A DNA stretch of 64,000 nt from Torymus aiolomorphi (taxonomy: Eukaryota; Arthropoda; Insecta; Hymenoptera; Torymidae): NCBI GenBank assembly GCA_036365515.1, contig CM070874.1, forward strand, positions 124,001-188,000, in the 5' to 3' direction. The position numbers and the translations under genes are program-made. Below, in pieces: positions 10,921 through 22,894 of the stretch. The stretch's first letter is position 1; each line of letters opens with the position of its first letter. Under the pieces are notes generated by a model. That model had not been told where the DNA came from. It saw nothing but the letters and a program-made list of their open reading frames with translations, and made no database searches.

Positions 10921-11487
10921 TACACAGATTTCAGTAGATTAAATTAGACCACTTGTATTAATAACCCATCATTGCTACACGACTTGTAAAATGTGAGAAA
11001 AAAAGCTTTCTCGATATTCTTTTATAGTAGAGATATAAGTTCTTGAAATTATTATTGAAACTACTTAAATTAATAACCCATCATTGTCACACATAATCTT
11101 GTAAAATTAAAAATGCAACCAGTTTATGAACTAAGAATCACTGAGAATAAAAGCTTTCTTGACATTCTTGTATACATAAAACTTTTTGAAATTATTATCT
11201 GAATCTGGTCTAGAAAAATATTTACTAAGAACTCTGAGACATTTTGACGTCTCCCATGGTGAGAAATCATATATTAGACTAACTGAGCACTTTTATTCAT
11301 TGAAATTTTCACAATAACATATCATTTTTACTTTTTTCAGTATTTCCATGTTCATTAGGTATAATCTTTTTATTGGCACTTGAATAAATATGTACAACAG
11401 CACAGCACTGATATCGACTACGTTTTTTGAAGGTGACAGATGCTTTTTAAACCAAGGCTCAGACCAATATTTCAAATCGGCATCATA
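10921..11487. repeat. dispersed repeat, copy A
   Basis: The 11040-11480 part resembles 61930-62205 in the same order and orientation: a block with TTCTTGAAATT and AATTAATAA, then GACATCGACTA-like, CAAACCAAAGGCTCAGA-like and ATATTTCAAAT-like words. The two copies are diverged. The element type is unknown. Both copies lie just before a minus-strand host-gene fragment. Confidence 0.55.
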
Positions 11488-12110
11488 AATTATATTGTAT
11501 ATTTATAACCTCATATGTCACTCAGCAATATTTTCTTCTATGCAAAAACTTGTTATGAAAATTATGAGCCTCATAACACATAATTATTCAATAAACACTT
11601 GTTCTATTCTCAAAACATTTGAAACTGATTTTTAATAGAAGTTTTAAAATTTGATTATAAACACTTCATGTAACATGGCATACTATATTTCATTTATTAT
11701 TGCACAAAACACTGAAAATTATATTGTATATTTATGACCTCGTGTATCACTCAGCAATATTTTCTTCTATGCAAAAGCGTATTATGAAGTTTAGGAACCT
11801 CATAACACGTAATTACTTATTAATACATACTTGAGCTATTTTCAAAACATTTCAAACTGATTTTAAGTAGAAGTTTTAAAATTTGATATAACACTTCATG
11901 CAACACATTTTACCGGTATTTTATTTTTTTATATTACGCAAAACACTGATTAGATGCCATTTTTTAATCACTGTGTGATTTGTTATCAATAAAATTTGAT
12001 TATATATGCACTTCATGCAGCACATCATGTTGGTATTTTATTTTATTTATTACACAAAACACTGATTAGATGTCATTTTCTAATAATCACAACATTTTTA
12101 TTATCAATAT
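11488..12110. repeat. tandem repeat, ~225-bp period, about 2.7 copies
   Basis: Copies begin at about 11488 and 11717 (TTATATTGTATATTTAT, CACTCAGCAATATTTTC), with a partial third from about 11900 (CACTTCATG..CA, GCACAAAACACTGA). AT-rich and noncoding. Confidence 0.75.
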
Positions 12111-12383
12111 AATTTTCAACTAGATAAACGATCTATGAAAATCACAATTTTCTTTTCTTATTTTGAAAAACTTACTTCAAAACATAATACTTCTTTCGTA
12201 CTTTGAGTCTAATACTGTCTAAATAAACATCTTAGTTGTTGTTTGTTTTATGTTTGATTCATTGAAAGCAATGAAACTGTCATTTTCTTCATTGACATCC
12301 ACGTACTCTATTTGCCCTGTCAAATATGAAGACAAATTTTTAATATTCTTCTAAAATTATATCTCATATGAAAAATTTTCATG

Positions 12384-12676
12384 TTAAGAATATATAGATA
12401 CATCTTGAAAAATATTGTATCGTAAATAGTATTTGCCTGCTCTTCCATAATAATATTGGTTTGGTTTTTCTTTCTTGGGTAGTATTATATTCTTACTATC
12501 TTCTTTAATATAAATTATTCTATTCTTAAGCGTCTGTTCTTGTATTAAAATAACTTTTTCTTGTCCATTAATAATAAAATAACCACCAGGGTCATGAGGG
12601 CTCTCGTTCATTTTTGCTAATTCAAAATTAGATTTTTCAGACATTTCACAATTAGAACTCAACATTATTGGCTATA
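12384..12676 (-). pseudogene. RNA polymerase III second-largest subunit (RPC2/POLR3B-like) fragment
   Basis: The 93-residue frame contains SSNCEMSEKSNFELAKMNE, DPGGYFIINGQEKVILIQE and KNRIIYIKED, which correspond to the lobe/protrusion region of second-largest RNA polymerase subunits and fit RPC2 best. Near its end GKYYLRYNIFQD again resembles that family. Upstream, PIM is preceded in frame by a stop and lacks residues expected before it, and the frame stops soon after VSIYS. The other ~1000 residues are absent. This is a host-gene fragment, either a degraded duplicate or a transposon-captured piece, and it is not expected to function. Confidence 0.8.
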
Positions 12677-12734
12677 TTACATATATCTCCATATTTCCAC
12701 AATGAGTCGAAAAAAATCTTCTGGTATAATATCT

Positions 12735-13330
12735 GTAAGATAATAATTAATGAATTCTTCTTTGTTAAAAAATATTTTTTAACAGTTATTTATTTACTTG
12801 GTAATATCCTTATATTTTCTGATATACTCTGTAAAAATAAAAACAAGATTTCACAAAGTAACAATACTTATTATAAACTTTATTGATTTATAACTTGATT
12901 ATAAAAGTTTGCTACTTATCTGATTATAATATATTGCTATTGCCCATTGATATTCACAGCTGCTTACATAGGTTATTTTCCAATCCACTTGAAGATTTAA
13001 AAATTTCTTGAGACTCGTGGACATACAGAAGATTCGGTTAGCCTACCCTACTTTTTCGATGAACTTGAATAATTAATAATAATTAATGAACTCTTCTTTT
13101 TTAAAAACTATTTTTTAAAAGTGATCGATTTACTTGGTAATAATCCTTACATTTTCTGATATACTCTGTAAAAATAAAAACAAGATTTCACAAAGTAACA
13201 ATACTTATTATAAACTTTTTTGATTTATAACTTTATAATAAAAGTTTGCTACTTATCTGATTATAACATATTGCTATTGCCCATTGATATTCACAGCTGC
13301 TTATATAGGTTATATTTTTCCAATCAAATC
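12735..13330. repeat. tandem duplication, ~340-bp period
   Basis: The segment 12735-12985 recurs at 13075-13325 with few changes (GATATACTCTGTAAAAATAA, TTGCTACTTATCTGATTATAA, TTCACAGCTGCTTA). No coding potential was seen. Confidence 0.8.
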
Positions 13331-13959
13331 CATTCCAATTCATCCAAAATGAAATAATCTGTATATGTATCTGTATGTATATATATAATAAGTACTTATC
13401 TAACTAATAAAAGTTATTTTCCCGGTTGATTGATACACATAATTCTTCTCATAATTAGTTGATTTCTTGAGATCTTTGAAATATATTATTATTAACTAAC
13501 TCACTAAATGATAACATTTGTATATAAAAATACTGACATGTTATATGTAAGGTTAGGCGTCGACCAGATACGGGTGTGTATATGTACTATATATATAAAT
13601 ATATATAGATATACAAGCGTAAAATAGACGACAACCGGAAGTGTCGTAAGAGCTGCAAACCGGATATCTGAACAAGGAGAAGAAAAGTTCGGAAAGGAAA
13701 CAGAACATAAAAAAATTCAGCTCTCTATATCTTTTGAACGAGATAATATTTTTAAATAAAATCTTTTGATTTGAGTAGAGTAATGAAATGGCTTTCGATT
13801 AAGAGGGATATGTTATATAGTAAAAACTAACGCAATATACGCAAAAGCGCATTGAATTTTTCGTACACCCATTTCAATGTATATGTAGCACGGATCGCTC
13901 CTTTAGGTTTCTTCTATAACTTGCCTTCGGAGCGCTCGCGCGCTCCTTGATATGAAAAT
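13331..13959. other. AT-rich DNA, no gene seen
   Basis: Contains a short TA-rich tract near 13590 and a GC-rich patch at 13892-13950 (GGATCGCTCC...GGAGCGCTCGCG) with inverted-repeat character. No gene was seen. Confidence 0.4.
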
Positions 13960-14794
13960 ATTTATGGCTATGTTGAAATTCAAACCCGTTATTTGCATAT
14001 TACAAACTCATGCACGGAAATTGCTACATTTTCCAATGTAATGACTAAGCTCGATTCGCATATTTATTCCTATAATCGTGACGAATATATAGTAAATATT
14101 AAATACAATATACCGTCTCTTAACTTAAATATTACTTTTCCCCATTGAAAGCGATTTTGATTTATAATGAGTTAATAACGAGAGTTACTATGAAATCCTA
14201 TATGGTTGTAATGTATTCATATATTTTGGTATGCATAGGAGATAGTGAAATCAAATCCTACTAATTGCATATTAAAAAGTTGTGCATCCAACTTCCTTAA
14301 TTATCCATTTTATTGTTAAGCTTCTTTCGCATATTTATTCGCATTATAATGACGTGTAGAAGGTAAACTGATATTTAATACGATTTATCGCCTATCGTTT
14401 TGAATATCACTTTTCGACTTGAATCTCACTTTTACGTATTCAGACCAATTTAGATTTATGACAAGTCAATAGCGAGAGCCACTATTAAATCTGATATAGT
14501 AGTAATATGCAAATCTTAGGCTATGAAGGAGATTGTGAAATTCAACCCCATTACTTGCATATCACACGCTTATGCACGGAAATTCCTACATTTTCCAATG
14601 TAATGTTAAGCTTGATTCGCATATTTATTCCTATAACCGTGACGAACAGATAGTAAAGTAATATTAAATACTATTTAGAGCCGATCGACTTAAATCTCAC
14701 TTTTATCCATTTAAACCAATTTAGATTTATGACAAGTTAATCCAGAGCTACTATTTAATCCTATGTAGTAGTAATATGCAAATATTCATTTATA
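13960..14794. repeat. satellite, ~280-bp period, about three monomers; left part
   Basis: The landmark CGCATATTTATTC occurs at 14057, 14328 and 14618. Other shared words are GTTAAGCTT and GAAATTCAA, with dyads such as ACTTTT and GACAAGTTAAT. The array stops mid-monomer at 14794 and continues at 50592 in the next phase of the same monomer, so the 35.8 kb between was inserted into it. Confidence 0.85.
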
Positions 14795-15575
14795 CCCGCG
14801 TAAAAATATTTTCCTTGATCTAAACTTCATGTGAAGTTCGCGTTTTCCACAACTTCGGCCGTACTTGGCCAATGAGACTTTCCCAAACATGCATTTTCCA
14901 GTATCATTTGGCATAAGTTTTACACAACTTTTTCTAAAGTTACAAAGAAGTTTATAAAAAAAAATTTTCTATGTAATATTTAAAAGAAGGTAGGTAGATC
15001 TTTATACAAACTTTTATACAAGTTGGTAATAAGTTACCAATAACTTTTTCTAAATTTAGAAAGAAGTTAGTCGGATGTTTATACGAAGTTTTGGATACAT
15101 TGCTAATAAGTAAGCAATAACTTTTTCTAAAGTTATAAAGAAAGTTATGAAAAATATGTTCTGTGCTATGTTTCACAGAAGTTAGGCAGATGTTTATACA
15201 AAGTTTTAAATAAATTGATAATAAGTTAAAAAAGACGTTTTTTTTTTTAAATTCTATATGATGTTTCTGGAAAGTTAAGCAGATGTTTAGCTAAAGTTTA
15301 AGATAACTTTAAAATAAGATACTAATAACTTCAACAGAAAATGTTTTTTTTTAATGTTTCGTGGAAGTTATGCCCATGTTTATGTGATGTTTCAAACAAG
15401 GTAGTAACAAGAGCTTGATTAATATTTTTTTGAAATGTTTGGCATAAGTTAAGCAAATATTTATCCGAAGTTGGAAATAAGTTAATAATAAGGTATTAAT
15501 AACATTATAAGAAAATGTTACTTGCAACATTTAGCGGAAGTTGTGCTGATGATCATCTAAAGATTCAGGTAAGTT
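14795..15575 (+). repeat. left terminal inverted repeat and subterminal array
   Basis: Repeating words of the type AAGTTANGCAGATGTTTATAC, AATAAGTTA and TTTCTAAAGTTATAAAG recur roughly every 95-105 bp, about seven times. In known CACTA elements such subterminal repeats bind the accessory protein. The array ends at a possible splice-like CAGGTAAGTTT at about 15567, which the right arm also has (about 43525-43535, inverse). Confidence 0.75.
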
Positions 15576-17940
15576 TATGTAACGTTAAATTTAGAATATT
15601 TCATTTTTATTTACTTCTCATAATTTTTGCATGACTTACTGACTTTACCATATAAATGCAATTAAATGCAAGTTTCTGTAATAAATAAGTTTAATACAAA
15701 TGTCTTTCAATAAATAACAAAGTTATAACATTTATTAACATTTATACATTTTTTCGAAAATATTATTTAATTTTCAGATTCATTATTATTTGTGAGCTCA
15801 ACAATAAAGAGATTCCTGTCTACAGATATCGTGTAACATATATTTAATATGTCATTAACTTTAATCAAATGTAAATTTTCGGTTTTACAGCTCGAATGAA
15901 TTGTTCGAATGAAACTTTGAGTTACAACACATGTGTACGTTTTCAGTGGTGCATTCCGAAATAATAGCATAATTTTCACATCCATCTATGCATTCTTCGC
16001 AGGAAAAAACACATAAGCATTGGCAGATTCTAAAAAATGAATGGATAAAACCTATATGTGCAACATTATCGTGTACATATTGAATACATGAAGAGTTGCT
16101 TTTTTTATTTAAAGCATACTGTTCTGTTTCGTAATAAATGCCACTTTTTAGGAGTCTGTTGAAAAAGTGGCATTTATTTACATTAATTCTTAAATCGCTC
16201 GAATTACAAATATCTATTACATAATCTGGTAAATCTTTGTGTTTAATAGAAACACCGCATATAAAGGTTTGTTCGCCTACTTTTTTTAGCTTTCGACGAT
16301 GAGTGCCGGAGTTTTCTATTTTTTTGCAAAAATGATAGATACTGCTATCTTCTTTTATTAGTTTATCTTTCATTTCATTTAAACAAAGAAAAGTTGTTAC
16401 AGCAGAACGAATCTGTAGCTGAGGACGATTCGATCCATGTACATAACTTTTTAAAATACCATTGAAATTTTCATACGTAAAACATGTAAGTATCCACAAA
16501 GGACCGACTTTTTTCACTTCATCAGGTAAGTGCAGTAATAAATGAATATTACATGTCATGTGTTTCCGACCATACAAATTTTCAAATCTTGATACGAATT
16601 CCGATAAAATACGTCTTGCAGTCTCTATTGTGGCATTATCTATACTTTCCAAATTTAAAAGCGTTATTGCATGAACTAATAGTATATGGTGTTCAAAGTA
16701 TCTTTTATCCACAATTCCATCTAATACAGGTAAACTATAAACTAACAAAAATGTTTTTAACTCTGAGGCCTTCCAATACGAATACTCAGATATTTTTCTT
16801 GGCATACGAATAGCGAATGATGGAGGAGTTATATTTTTCATTCTTTTATCGATGATGTTGGAAAAAAGTAGTAAAGATGACGGGTGACTATTATGTTCGA
16901 CGCTAAACCATAAATTTATTAATTTTTTCATAACTCCTTGATAAACGCAATGCATTGGATCTATAATTGTAGATTCCATGTATTTGGACATTAACAAATT
17001 TAAAGTTGGCGGACCCTTAACACCAAATACAGGCTCTTCTCTTTCCAATGCTAGCAGTGCATATTCCTTCGTACATTCAGTGGTTCGTATGGTGCAGTTT
17101 TCTACTATCGGATACGTTTGTACATTATCTACTCTTTTTGTTTCTATTTGACAAGTCGGGCAACCATGCTTGCCGTTGAAATGCTGTATATTTAAGAATA
17201 GAGCTTTAGCAGGAAGGTCACATGTGCCGGCTATAAGCATACTCCGTATTTTTACAGGGTCTTTTATGCCTGGAATTTCAAAATCCACCCCTCTGTATAA
17301 TTCGTCAAGATCATTTTCGAAAGCTGTTAAAAACAAATTTGCTGGTGGTTTGTACGCCAAACCAAAGTCCCGCAACAATCGTATTTTCCTTCTTTCCACG
17401 CAGTTTAAATGCTAATTCATTAATAGTTAAGTAAAACGGTCATATGCTAATTTTCGATGACTTAAACAGGGGAACTCCATCAGAATTCCAAGAAAACGTT
17501 ATATTATTTACATTATTTATAAAATCTGGAGGCAACGACTTATAAATAGATCCATCATAAATATCTTCGACATTATTGAGATCTTTTTTATTCCGGTTAA
17601 AGCGATGATTTAAAAGTTCTTTGAATCCAATTCTTTTATACATTGAAGATAGTTGTTTTATAATAGAGACTTCCAAAAAGTAGCTAATGTGCTCACTGTT
17701 GGCATACATCACAAAAATAATCTTCTACGTGTGAAAAGCACAAGTCACAATAAAAATGTTTGATCAATGGAGTTTCAATAGAGCTAAAAAACTTTTTAAA
17801 CTTATACAACGTCGTCAAGCAATTATTTGGTCGCATACAATGTTTTTCTATTAATTCCAAAATACCAGATAGTAATACTCCCGTTGTTGGACATCGAGCA
17901 ATAAGGGTGAAAGTCGCTAAGAGGCTCTCCGCTAATGTTA

Positions 17941-19254
17941 CCCCTATAGCACTGAATATTTGAGGAATATTCCCTCAATATTCATTTACCATTTTCGCAA
18001 TTTTCGCTAATATTCCCTCAACGTTAATGAACATGAAAGAAACCCTTAGGGAATATTCCTGCAAACCTTGATGACCGTTTTTCCATTCCTTTTCTAAAAT
18101 GATCAGGTGGGCTACCTATTATTGTAATATTGCAGGAATATTCGTACAAGGTTAATTAATACTAGACGAATATATAATTAAGTTTCACCAATTTTTCCTC
18201 GATTAAGCAGTATTGCAGCAATATTCGTACAAGATTCATCGACACGAGAGGAGCATTCAATATATTCCCCTATAACACTTAATATTGGAACAATATTGCT
18301 TCAATGTTGCTGCGACATATTCGCCATATTCGCTAATATTCCCTTAACGTATACAGGTAACGTTAGTATTTAAGTTGTTTATTTCACATAGATAAGGCGT
18401 AAAATTTTGAGTCCTCATCCCCCATTACAAACGGGATATAAAAAACAAGGCAAGCCTTGTAAATCGGACTCTTCGTAAAGAGTCATTTAATCGGTTGAAT
18501 TTCACGGCTAATATACTCTCGGCCATTCAGTGTATCTACAGAAAGCGCTATCGGCGCTCCGCATAGCGGTGATAAAGGGAAACTTGTGATGGACGGCTCT
18601 CGATACGCAAGCTTCGGCTATTTATCCGCCATGCGGCGTACCGGTAGCGCTTTATGTGGTTACACTGGATGGCCGAGAGTATATAAGCCGTATAATTCAA
18701 CCGTTCAAATGACTTTTTACGAAGAGTCCGAGTTACAAGGCTTGCCTTGTTTTTGATATTCCGTTTGCAATGGGGGATCAGGACTCAAAATTTTACGCCT
18801 GATCTATGTGAAATAAACAACTTAAATACTACCGTTACCTGTATACGTTAAGGGAATATTAGCGAATATGGCGAATATGTCGCAGCAACATTGAAGCAAT
18901 ATTGCTCCAATATTAAGTGTTATAGGGGAATATATTGAATGCTCCTCTCGTGTCGATGAATCTTGTACGAATATTGCTGCAATACTGCTTAATCGAGGAA
19001 AAATTGGTGAACCTTAATTATATATTCGTCTAGTATTAATTAATCTTGTACGAATATTCCTGCAATATTACAATAATAGGTAGCCTACCTGATCATTTTA
19101 GAAAAGGAATGGAAAAACGGTCATCAAGGTTTGCAGGAATATTCCCTAAGGGTTTCTTTCATGTTTATTAACGTTGAGAGAATATTAGTGAAAATTGCGA
19201 AAATGGCAAATGAATATTGAGGGAATATTTCTCAAATATTCAGTGCTATAGGGG
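17941..19254. mobile_element. 1314-bp foldback element in the transposase exon
   Basis: The whole unit is one long imperfect palindrome. Arms of about 455 bp start CCCCTATAGCACTGAATATT and surround a 404-bp core (18396-18799), itself palindromic. TA dinucleotides flank both ends (17939-17940 and 19255-19256), the target duplication typical of Tc1/mariner-type integration. Removing the unit plus one TA restores the reading frame of the surrounding exon, which confirms the boundaries. No coding capacity. Confidence 0.92.
18396..18799. repeat. foldback core, copy 1
   Basis: Bounded by GGCGTAAAATTTTGAGTCC and its inverse, with the inner dyads ACAAGGCAAGCCTTGT and GACTCTTCGTAAAGAGTC and a GC-rich centre with GCATAGCGG and AGCGCTATCGG-type words. 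The same core occurs at 48911-49310 inside a foldback with unrelated outer arms. Confidence 0.9.
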
Positions 19255-19479
19255 TATGGGAGCTCCTGCATACAAGGGTTCATTCGCTTTTTCGTTGAAT
19301 TCGTTTTCTTGATCTGACTCTTCATCGTCGGTTTCTTCCTCTTCTGACGATCAATCGAAGTTTGAACTACTCTGCAAATCAGAGTCAGAACTTGTGTTAC
19401 TTAAACCTGGACGGCCCTCTTCAAAGACATCTATTTTAGAAAAATAAATCAATTTTTTAAAAGTGTGGGAGTATCTAAT

Positions 19480-21370
19480 TTAATTTAAGTAAAGTATACA
19501 CGATTATTTGAGAGAAAGAGAGGGAGAAACAGAGAGAGAAACATAGTGATACGAGCGTGCGATATTTTCGCGAGAAAGCGGGTATTCGCAACGGCGCGGC
19601 AGCTCGCATAGAAACGCGAAAGATTATGGAAGGTCCGAAAAACGAGAGAAAGAGAGAGAGTGTGTGAGTATGTGTGTGTGAGAAATAGGCGCTATATGTG
19701 TGAACGTGAGTGTGTGTAACAGAAAAAGAGGAAAATGGGTGTGAAGGCGAGAGAAAGGGATGCGAGCTTGCGGGAGTTTTCGTGAGAAGTCGAGTATATG
19801 TACGCGATGTTGAGGTTTTTCATGAGTGAGCGTGGGGACATAGAAACGCGTAGAGTCAGGAAAAGTCCGAAGAGAGAGTGTGTGTGTTTGGGTATGTGTG
19901 AGAAATGAGGAAGTGCATGCGTGAATGCGGGTGTGTGTAATAGAAAGAAAGGAAAATGAGTGTGCGTGAAGGCAAAAGAAGGGGATACGAGCTTGCGGGT
20001 TTTTTTGCGAGAAGACGGGTATTTGCGATGGAGCGGCATCTCACAGGGGAACGCGAAAAAAAGGTTATCGAAGGTTCGAAAAGAATGTGTGTGTGTATGG
20101 GTATGAGAAACAGGAGCTGTACGTGTGAATGCGAGAGTGTGTGTCTAACAGAAGGAGAGGGAAATGGGTGTGTACGTGCAGGCGAGATGGTGATGAGAGC
20201 TTGAGGGGTTCTCGCGAGACGGCGAGTATTCGCGACGGAGTGGTAGTACACGCGGGGCCGCATGGGCACATGGGAACACGTAGAGTCATGCAAAGTCTGA
20301 AGCGAGAGAGTGTATATGTTTGGGCATGTGTGTGAGAAATGAGGAACTGTATGCGTGAATGCCGGTGTATGTAACAGAAAAAGAGGAACATAAGTGTGTG
20401 TATGGAGGCGACAGGGTGATGAGAGCATGCAGGGGTTTTCGCGAGAAAACGAGTATACGCGACGGCGCGAAACTTCATGTGCGAGCGTGGGGACATAGAA
20501 ACGCGTAGAGTCATGGAAAGTCCGAAGAAAGCGAGAACATGTGTATTTAGGTATGTGTGTGAAAAATGAAGAAGTGTATGCGTGAATGCGGGTGTGTGTA
20601 ACATAAAGAGAGGAAATGAGTGTGCGTGAAGGCAAGAGAGGGGATACAAGCTTGCGGGTTTTTTGCGAGAAGACGGGTATTCGCGAGGGCGCGGCAGCTC
20701 ACTTGGGAACGCGAAAGGTTATGGAAGGTCAGAAAAAATAGAGAGAGAATGTGTGTGTATACATGTATGAGAGATAGGGACTATACGTGTGAATGCGAGA
20801 GTGTGTGTAACAGAAAGAGAGGAAAATGGGTGTGTGCGTGCAGGCAAGAGAAAGGGATACGAGCTTGCGGGAATTTTCGTGAGAAGTCGAGTATACGTAC
20901 GCGACGGCGAGGTCTTTCATGAGCGAGCGTGGAGACATAGAAACGCGTAGAGTCAGGAAAAGTCCGAAGAGAGAGTGTGTGTGTTTGGGTGTGTATGAGA
21001 AACGAGGAAGTGCATGCATGAATGCGGGGTGTGTAACAGAAAGAAAGGAAAATGAGTGTGCGTGAAGGCAAAAGAAGGGGATACGAGCTTGTGGGTTTTT
21101 TTTTGCGAGAAGACAGGATTTCGCGATGGAGCGGCAGCTCACAGGGGAACGCGAAAGGTTATCGAAGGTCCGAAAAGAATGTATGTGGGTATGTGTATGA
21201 GAAATAGGAGCTATACGTGTGAATACGAGAGTGTGTGTGTAACAGAAGAAGAGGGAAATGGGTGTTTACGTGCAGGTGAGAGGGTGATGAGAGTTTGCGG
21301 AGGTTTTCGCGAGAAAGCGCGTATTCGCGACAGCACAGTAGGCCATGTGCGAGCGTATGGACATAGAAGT
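19480..21370 (+). repeat. ~215-bp satellite array, left orientation (about 8 monomers)
   Basis: The landmark TAACAGAAAG-like word occurs at about 19717, 19938, 20146, 20373, 20601, 20808, 21035 and 21240. Spacings alternate near 207 and 227, hinting at a dimeric higher-order unit of about 430 bp. Monomers also hold GCGAGAA, GGTATTCGCGA and GAGTGTGTGTA. The array lies in the first intron of the transposase gene. Frames through it (Thr/His/Ser-rich) are artefacts. Confidence 0.9.
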
Positions 21371-22000
21371 GGAGACACGCATAACAAAATTTACGTTTGG
21401 CAGAACCTTTACTCAAAACACTTTGCCAAACTTTGGATTTTTACTTAGCCGAAGTCACACGGAAGTTTTGGATAAGTTTATCCAAAGTTCGTTTTCTTCA
21501 GCTTATTTTCCTAATGTATGTCGGAAGTTTCGCCGAAGTCTACATAAAGTATTGCTATACATAAATAAAAATTGGTGAAAGTGTGTCTAAAGTTTTGCGA
21601 AACTTTTAACAAACTTTCGTCAAGAATTAACGGATGAAATCATTATTTATTTCTCGTGCTATAATAGTTTGGAGTAACTTCTGCAAAACTTCTGCATAAC
21701 TTTAGCTAAATGAAAAGTTGGAAGATTGTCAAAGTCTCTTTGTTCGGCCACTTAGTGAGATTCTACAGAACAGTAACGTTGCCTATATTTGTTGGTTTTT
21801 TCGCGACAACGCGGATAGTTGTGACGGCCAGGTATTATACGCGAGAGCGTAGGGTTTCGGCACGGAGTGGTAGTTCACGTGAGAACGCGGGTCCTCGCTT
21901 GGGCTTCGAAATAGTATCTTGTAAATATTACACATCACGAAAATTCAAATGGCGATAATCCTTTTAAACGTGTAAAATGAAATTTTTATGAATGACATAC
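21371..22000. other. intron-side DNA with partial satellite monomer
   Basis: 21371-21790 has repeated GAAGTTT/AACTTCTGCA words similar to the element's subterminal repeats. 21795-21915 is a diverged partial ~215-bp satellite monomer (TTTTTCGCGACAACGCGG). It lies inside the transposase intron. No gene was seen. Confidence 0.5.
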
Positions 22001-22217
22001 CTAAATTATATTGAGTGTCACTTTGATTATTTTCACATTCACTAGCAATTACATGAAAAAATGAATCTGCATTACTATCTTCAGCGGTATTTTGTAAATT
22101 TCTTGTATTTACTTTGCGTCTTTTATTTAACTGAGCTGTAATAGTATTTAATCGCATTATTAGTGTGCAAACATTGTATTTATATTTTAATAAATATTCG
22201 ATCATAGCACGCACCAT

Positions 22218-22440
22218 AACATTTTCTTTTTTATATTATTTTACATAAAAATTATTGATAGAAGAGATAAAGATGTTTTTTAATCACTGTATTGGTACAT
22301 TAAAATTCCATTTTGCACATAAAATTTCAATTCAATTTATATTTTGTATATGCTTAGGTAGAGCTTGTGCAACATTCAGGAATCATGGTGGATAATTAAA
22401 AAATAACGAATATTCTCTATATCCACAAAAAGAACCCCAG
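22218..22440. promoter_or_regulatory. spacer between divergent transposon genes
   Basis: About 220 bp of AT-rich DNA separate the minus-strand transposase start (22217) from the first recognisable plus-strand exon (22441). It probably includes the shared promoter region, or an upstream intron of the plus-strand gene. No specific box can be claimed. Confidence 0.3.
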
Positions 22441-22558
22441 AGAAATCGTTAGACAAACCATGAAGCTAATTTTGGGGGAAGAAAATTTAAAAAGAATGTC
22501 CCCAACTGGAAAAAATGGATGGACACCCATTCCCGAGAATGTCTTCGAAGGAGTAGAA
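22441..22558 (+). CDS. exon of the transposon's second gene, possible BEN-like C-terminal helices
   Basis: A CCCCAG acceptor precedes 22441 and a GAA|GTAAGT donor follows 22558. The open frame between encodes IVRQTMKLILGEENLKRM followed by SPTGKNGWTPIPENVFEGVE. The order (helix, LxxMSPTGK, polar linker, helix) resembles the end of BEN DNA-binding domains, but this is a weak resemblance and no search was run. The next plausible exon begins at 42431, beyond the satellite and Polinton; the splice phases do not match exactly, so an indel or another exon is needed. In CACTA elements the second gene usually encodes a DNA-binding accessory protein, which would suit this position. Confidence 0.4.
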
Positions 22559-22659
22559 GTAAGTTCCAATTAAAAAAGGAAAACTTTCTTCACGAAAGAA
22601 AAACTCACGAAACTCTTATACAGTCATTAAATTCATTTTCCTTTCTTGGGCCTTTGCAT

Positions 22660-22774
22660 AGGCCCAGGCAAAGCTTGCATCTACCGTTCCTCGCCTTTGC
22701 ACACACACATATTTCTGCCTTTTCTCTTACACACACTCTCACATTCACACGTATACTCTCGCATTTCTCATACA

Positions 22775-22850
<76 letters not shown>

Positions 22851-22888
22851 AGACTTTCCATAACTCTATACGCGTTCCTATGTACTCA
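22660..22888 (-). repeat. ~215-bp satellite, inverse orientation, cut by the Polinton; includes (CT)n
   Basis: One monomer of the same satellite as at 19480-21370 but inverted (CTTACACACACTC, CATTCACACGTAT). It contains a (CT)n run at 22776-22848. Its sequence continues after the Polinton at 41378. Confidence 0.85.
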
Positions 22889-22894
22889 CGCACC
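22889..22894. repeat. 6-bp target site duplication of the Polinton, left copy
   Basis: CGCACC here is repeated exactly at 41372-41377, immediately outside the two inverted-repeat ends. Six base pairs is the Polinton norm. Confidence 0.95.

Larger units (their letters stand above)
15767..22217 (-). pseudogene. Tnp2/DUF4218-type (CACTA/EnSpm-like) transposase, spliced and broken
   Basis: Exon 1 runs from ATG 22217 to 22001 with a GTATGT donor. Exon 2 starts at 19430 after a TAG acceptor, and the phases agree. Exon 2 encodes an acidic stretch, then AGAP, a helix region, and a Cys-rich FYCDLCFSHVEDYFCDVC segment (about 17710-17760). After these come FSWNSDGVPLFKSSKISI (about 17440-17500), a CPTC zinc motif (about 17150), YMESTIIDPMHCVYQGV (about 16930-16985) and the DUF4218-like MTCNIHLLLHLPDEVKKVGP (about 16500-16560). 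Lesions: a TGA in the acidic stretch, the 1314-bp foldback at 17941-19254, a frameshift near 17705, TGA near 17447 in place of an expected Trp, a frameshift near 17360, and one near 15920 before the C-terminal ~50 residues. The longest open piece is 17399-15885. Nonfunctional as it stands. Confidence 0.85.

Noticed and set aside
13540..13620. Telomere-type or rDNA sequence
   Set aside because: No TTAGG array or rRNA similarity is visible here or anywhere in the window.
15767..15985. A separate 72-codon gene downstream of the transposase
   Set aside because: Better explained as the transposase C terminus displaced by a frameshift near 15920, since its LHLIKVNDIL...YTISVDRNLFIVEL pattern suits that family's end.
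17941..19254. Foldback acting as an intron of the transposase gene
   Set aside because: Its ends are CCCCTATAG...CTATAGGGG with no GT-AG pair at the junction, and the TA duplication would remain in the message.
19692..21448. Long overlapping frames (up to 259 codons) rich in Thr/His/Ser or Arg/Glu
   Set aside because: They follow the period of the ~215-bp satellite and occur on both strands; the inverse array at 41378-42370 gives the same.
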